A program made the position numbers and the translations under genes. Of a stretch of 64,000 nucleotides of DNA, positions 62,676-64,000 are shown piece by piece. Position 1 is the first letter of the stretch. Every line of letters starts with the position of its first letter. The stretch covers positions 73,995 to 137,994 of the forward strand of contig JAHDVX010000006.1 in NCBI GenBank assembly GCA_023382455.1. Reading direction: 5' to 3'. This DNA is from Flavobacteriales bacterium (GTDB lineage: Bacteria; Bacteroidota; Bacteroidia; Flavobacteriales_F; PHOS-HE28). Under the pieces are notes generated by a model that saw only the letters and a list, made by a program, of their open reading frames with translations, had not been told where the DNA came from and did no database searches.

Positions 62676-63593
62676 TTACTTCAGGTTGAACGTGGCGTGG
62701 CCCACGGCCATGCCGCCCTCGTACACGTCCACCTTGTACTGCCCGCCGGTGAGTGGGCCGGTGGCGGTCCAGAACACGCATACGTCCACCGGGGCGTTCT
62801 GGTAGTCCACGTCGCGCTTGGCGCTGAACTCCCCTTCCACACCGTCGAAGAAGAAGCGGTTGGTCTGTTCCTGCGCGGGCAACACCGACCCGTCCGGCCC
62901 GATGATGCGCATGTAGAGTGTTTTCTTACCGGCCGTGGTGATGCGGTTTTCCCCGAGGGTGAAGCAGCACTTGATCATCTCCGCCTTGCTGCTGCGGTCG
63001 GTATCCACTTGCTTGCCGTTGTTGCGCACAAACAAGCCGCCCGCCGTCATGCCTGTGGCCGTCAACACCGATCCCTTCTGGATCAACGCCTGCTGCTCGG
63101 CGCTCTTGGTCTCCAGCGCCTGTTTCTGGCCGGTGACCTCACCCAGCTGCTGCTTGGTGGTCACATTCTCGGCCATCAGCGCCTGGTTCACCTGGTTGAG
63201 CGAGTCGATGGTCACCACGTAGCCCTTCATGATCTTGCGCAGCGTCTCGGCTTCCTTCTTCGCCTTGTGCAGGTCGTAGTTGCCGCGCTTCACCTTGTCC
63301 ATCAGGGTCACGATCTGCTTTTGCAGCGAATCCATGCCCGTACGCAACTGGTCGTTGGTGGTGCTCAGCGTGTCGTACTGCGCCAGCATGTCCTCCAGCA
63401 GGCGTGTCACATTCTCCTTTTCGCTGGTCACCGCCGTCACCTGGTCCGTGGCGGCCATCGCCTGGTCCTTTTTCTGGAACCAGAGGTAAAGCAGCACCAC
63501 ATTGCTGATCAGCAGCAGGACCACCAAGGCGAGCAACAGGGTATTGCGGCGGTCCTTCGCCGGGGCGGTGGAGGGTTCTTTCAATTCGGTCAT
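62676..63593 (-). CDS. Membrane-anchored coiled-coil protein (305 aa)
   Basis: Starts at 63593 (MTELKEPSTAPAKDRRNTLL), with one transmembrane helix at ~18-40 (LLALVVLLLISNVVLLYLWF). Residues ~45-170 are a long coiled coil (TRLLEDMLAQYDTLSTTNDQ; KVKRGNYDLHKAKKEAETLR). The C-terminal ~110 residues are beta-rich (FFFDGVEGEFSAKRDVDYQN). No recognised family; possibly a periplasmic scaffold. Confidence 0.75.
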   Translation of the reverse strand: MTELKEPSTAPAKDRRNTLLLALVVLLLISNVVLLYLWFQKKDQAMAATDQVTAVTSEKENVTRLLEDMLAQYDTLSTTNDQLRTGMDSLQKQIVTLMDKVKRGNYDLHKAKKEAETLRKIMKGYVVTIDSLNQVNQALMAENVTTKQQLGEVTGQKQALETKSAEQQALIQKGSVLTATGMTAGGLFVRNNGKQVDTDRSSKAEMIKCCFTLGENRITTAGKKTLYMRIIGPDGSVLPAQEQTNRFFFDGVEGEFSAKRDVDYQNAPVDVCVFWTATGPLTGGQYKVDVYEGGMAVGHATFNLK

Positions 63594-63686
63594 GGGGGGC
63601 CGTTTGGGAGCCAAGGGGCGAAATTATCTTCGTCCATCGGGGCATGTGGCGTGCCAAACGCCCAGTTGTCAACAGATCCATGAACG

Positions 63687-64000
63687 ATGGCACGGCTGGA
63701 CGGTTCACTTTTGTACGACCTGGCCGGGATTTTCATGCCCCGGCGCTGTGCGGCATGCGGCCAGGCGCTGATGCGGCTGGAGCAGGGCATCTGTGGTGAT
63801 TGTGTGGAAGACCTTCCCCGTTTGCGTGCCTTCGACCATCCGGACAACAAGGTGGAGTTGATCTTCCGCGGACGTGTGCCGTTGCAGGCCGCAGGTGCAT
63901 GGCTACAGTTCACCAAGGACGGCATGGTGCAGCACATGCTCCACCACCTGAAGTACCGGGGCGACACGGCCGTGGGCTTGGAGCTTGGGAAACGGATGGC
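63687..64000 (+). CDS. ComF-family phosphoribosyltransferase-like protein, 3' truncated
   Basis: Open from ATG 63687 to the window end (104 codons). MARLDGSLLYDLAGIFMPRR leads to a zinc-ribbon pair, CAACGQALMRLEQGICGDC, as in ComF/GntX proteins, followed by the helix-strand region (LQFTKDGMVQHMLHHLKYRG) that precedes the PRT domain. ComF proteins help DNA uptake or ribose-phosphate chemistry; the catalytic half lies outside the window. Confidence 0.85.
   Translation, partial: MARLDGSLLYDLAGIFMPRRCAACGQALMRLEQGICGDCVEDLPRLRAFDHPDNKVELIFRGRVPLQAAGAWLQFTKDGMVQHMLHHLKYRGDTAVGLELGKRM

Overview
The window is about 60% GC and reads as a chromosomal segment of a Bacteroidota bacterium, most likely a high-GC Flavobacteriales-type lineage (inference). 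The clues are a secreted protein ending in a type IX secretion type B sorting domain, a choice-anchor L domain, a YwqK/MORN_2 repeat protein, a short NuoG without the molybdopterin half, SpvB-like and RHS giants of the Bacteroidota kind, and weak Shine-Dalgarno sequences.

Layout. 1-10.5 kb is housekeeping and small genes: the end of a MORN_2 repeat protein, a T9SS-exported adhesin-like protein, two tiny ORFs, uridine kinase, nadD-gmk-yicC in one minus-strand run, a degraded DMT transporter copy, a GNAT protein, an FN3 protein, an array of imperfect 21-bp repeats and a LuxR-type regulator whose receiver has lost its phospho-acceptor Asp.

10.65-35.6 kb is one large plus-strand operon. In order it encodes an outer-membrane beta-barrel candidate, a secreted protein, a lipoprotein, an 1816-residue SpvB-like protein, a 381-residue protein that looks like the displaced C-terminus of its neighbour, a 244-residue periplasmic protein, a 4380-residue RHS giant (tandem Cys repeats, Ycf48/BNR-like propeller, RHS repeats, variable AT-rich tip) and an AT-rich lipoprotein that is the likely immunity protein. 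Five junctions from the lipoprotein onward are identical 4-base ATGA overlaps. I read this as a polymorphic-toxin operon that carries its own envelope components; this is the most interesting system here.

35.6-41 kb is a graveyard of displaced RHS tips: two orphan toxin-tail/immunity pairs, an orphan RHS core with an HExxH metallopeptidase tip cut by an IS3-family element, and a RAYT transposase flanked by REP-like palindromes, one set enclosing a 75-bp RHS-core scrap.

41.5-64 kb returns to ordinary genes: an intact DMT transporter, a nitrosative-stress/di-iron cluster (group III truncated haemoglobin, Ric, hemerythrin), a decayed two-component system, fdhD, msrB, a TMEM175-type channel beside a glutamate-receptor-like K+ channel, a nuoGHI sub-operon, a DUF1003 protein, a class II glutamine amidotransferase, an OmpA-family lipoprotein, an oligopeptide-type binding lipoprotein, an 1160-residue secreted protein, a coiled-coil membrane protein and the start of a ComF-type phosphoribosyltransferase running off the end.
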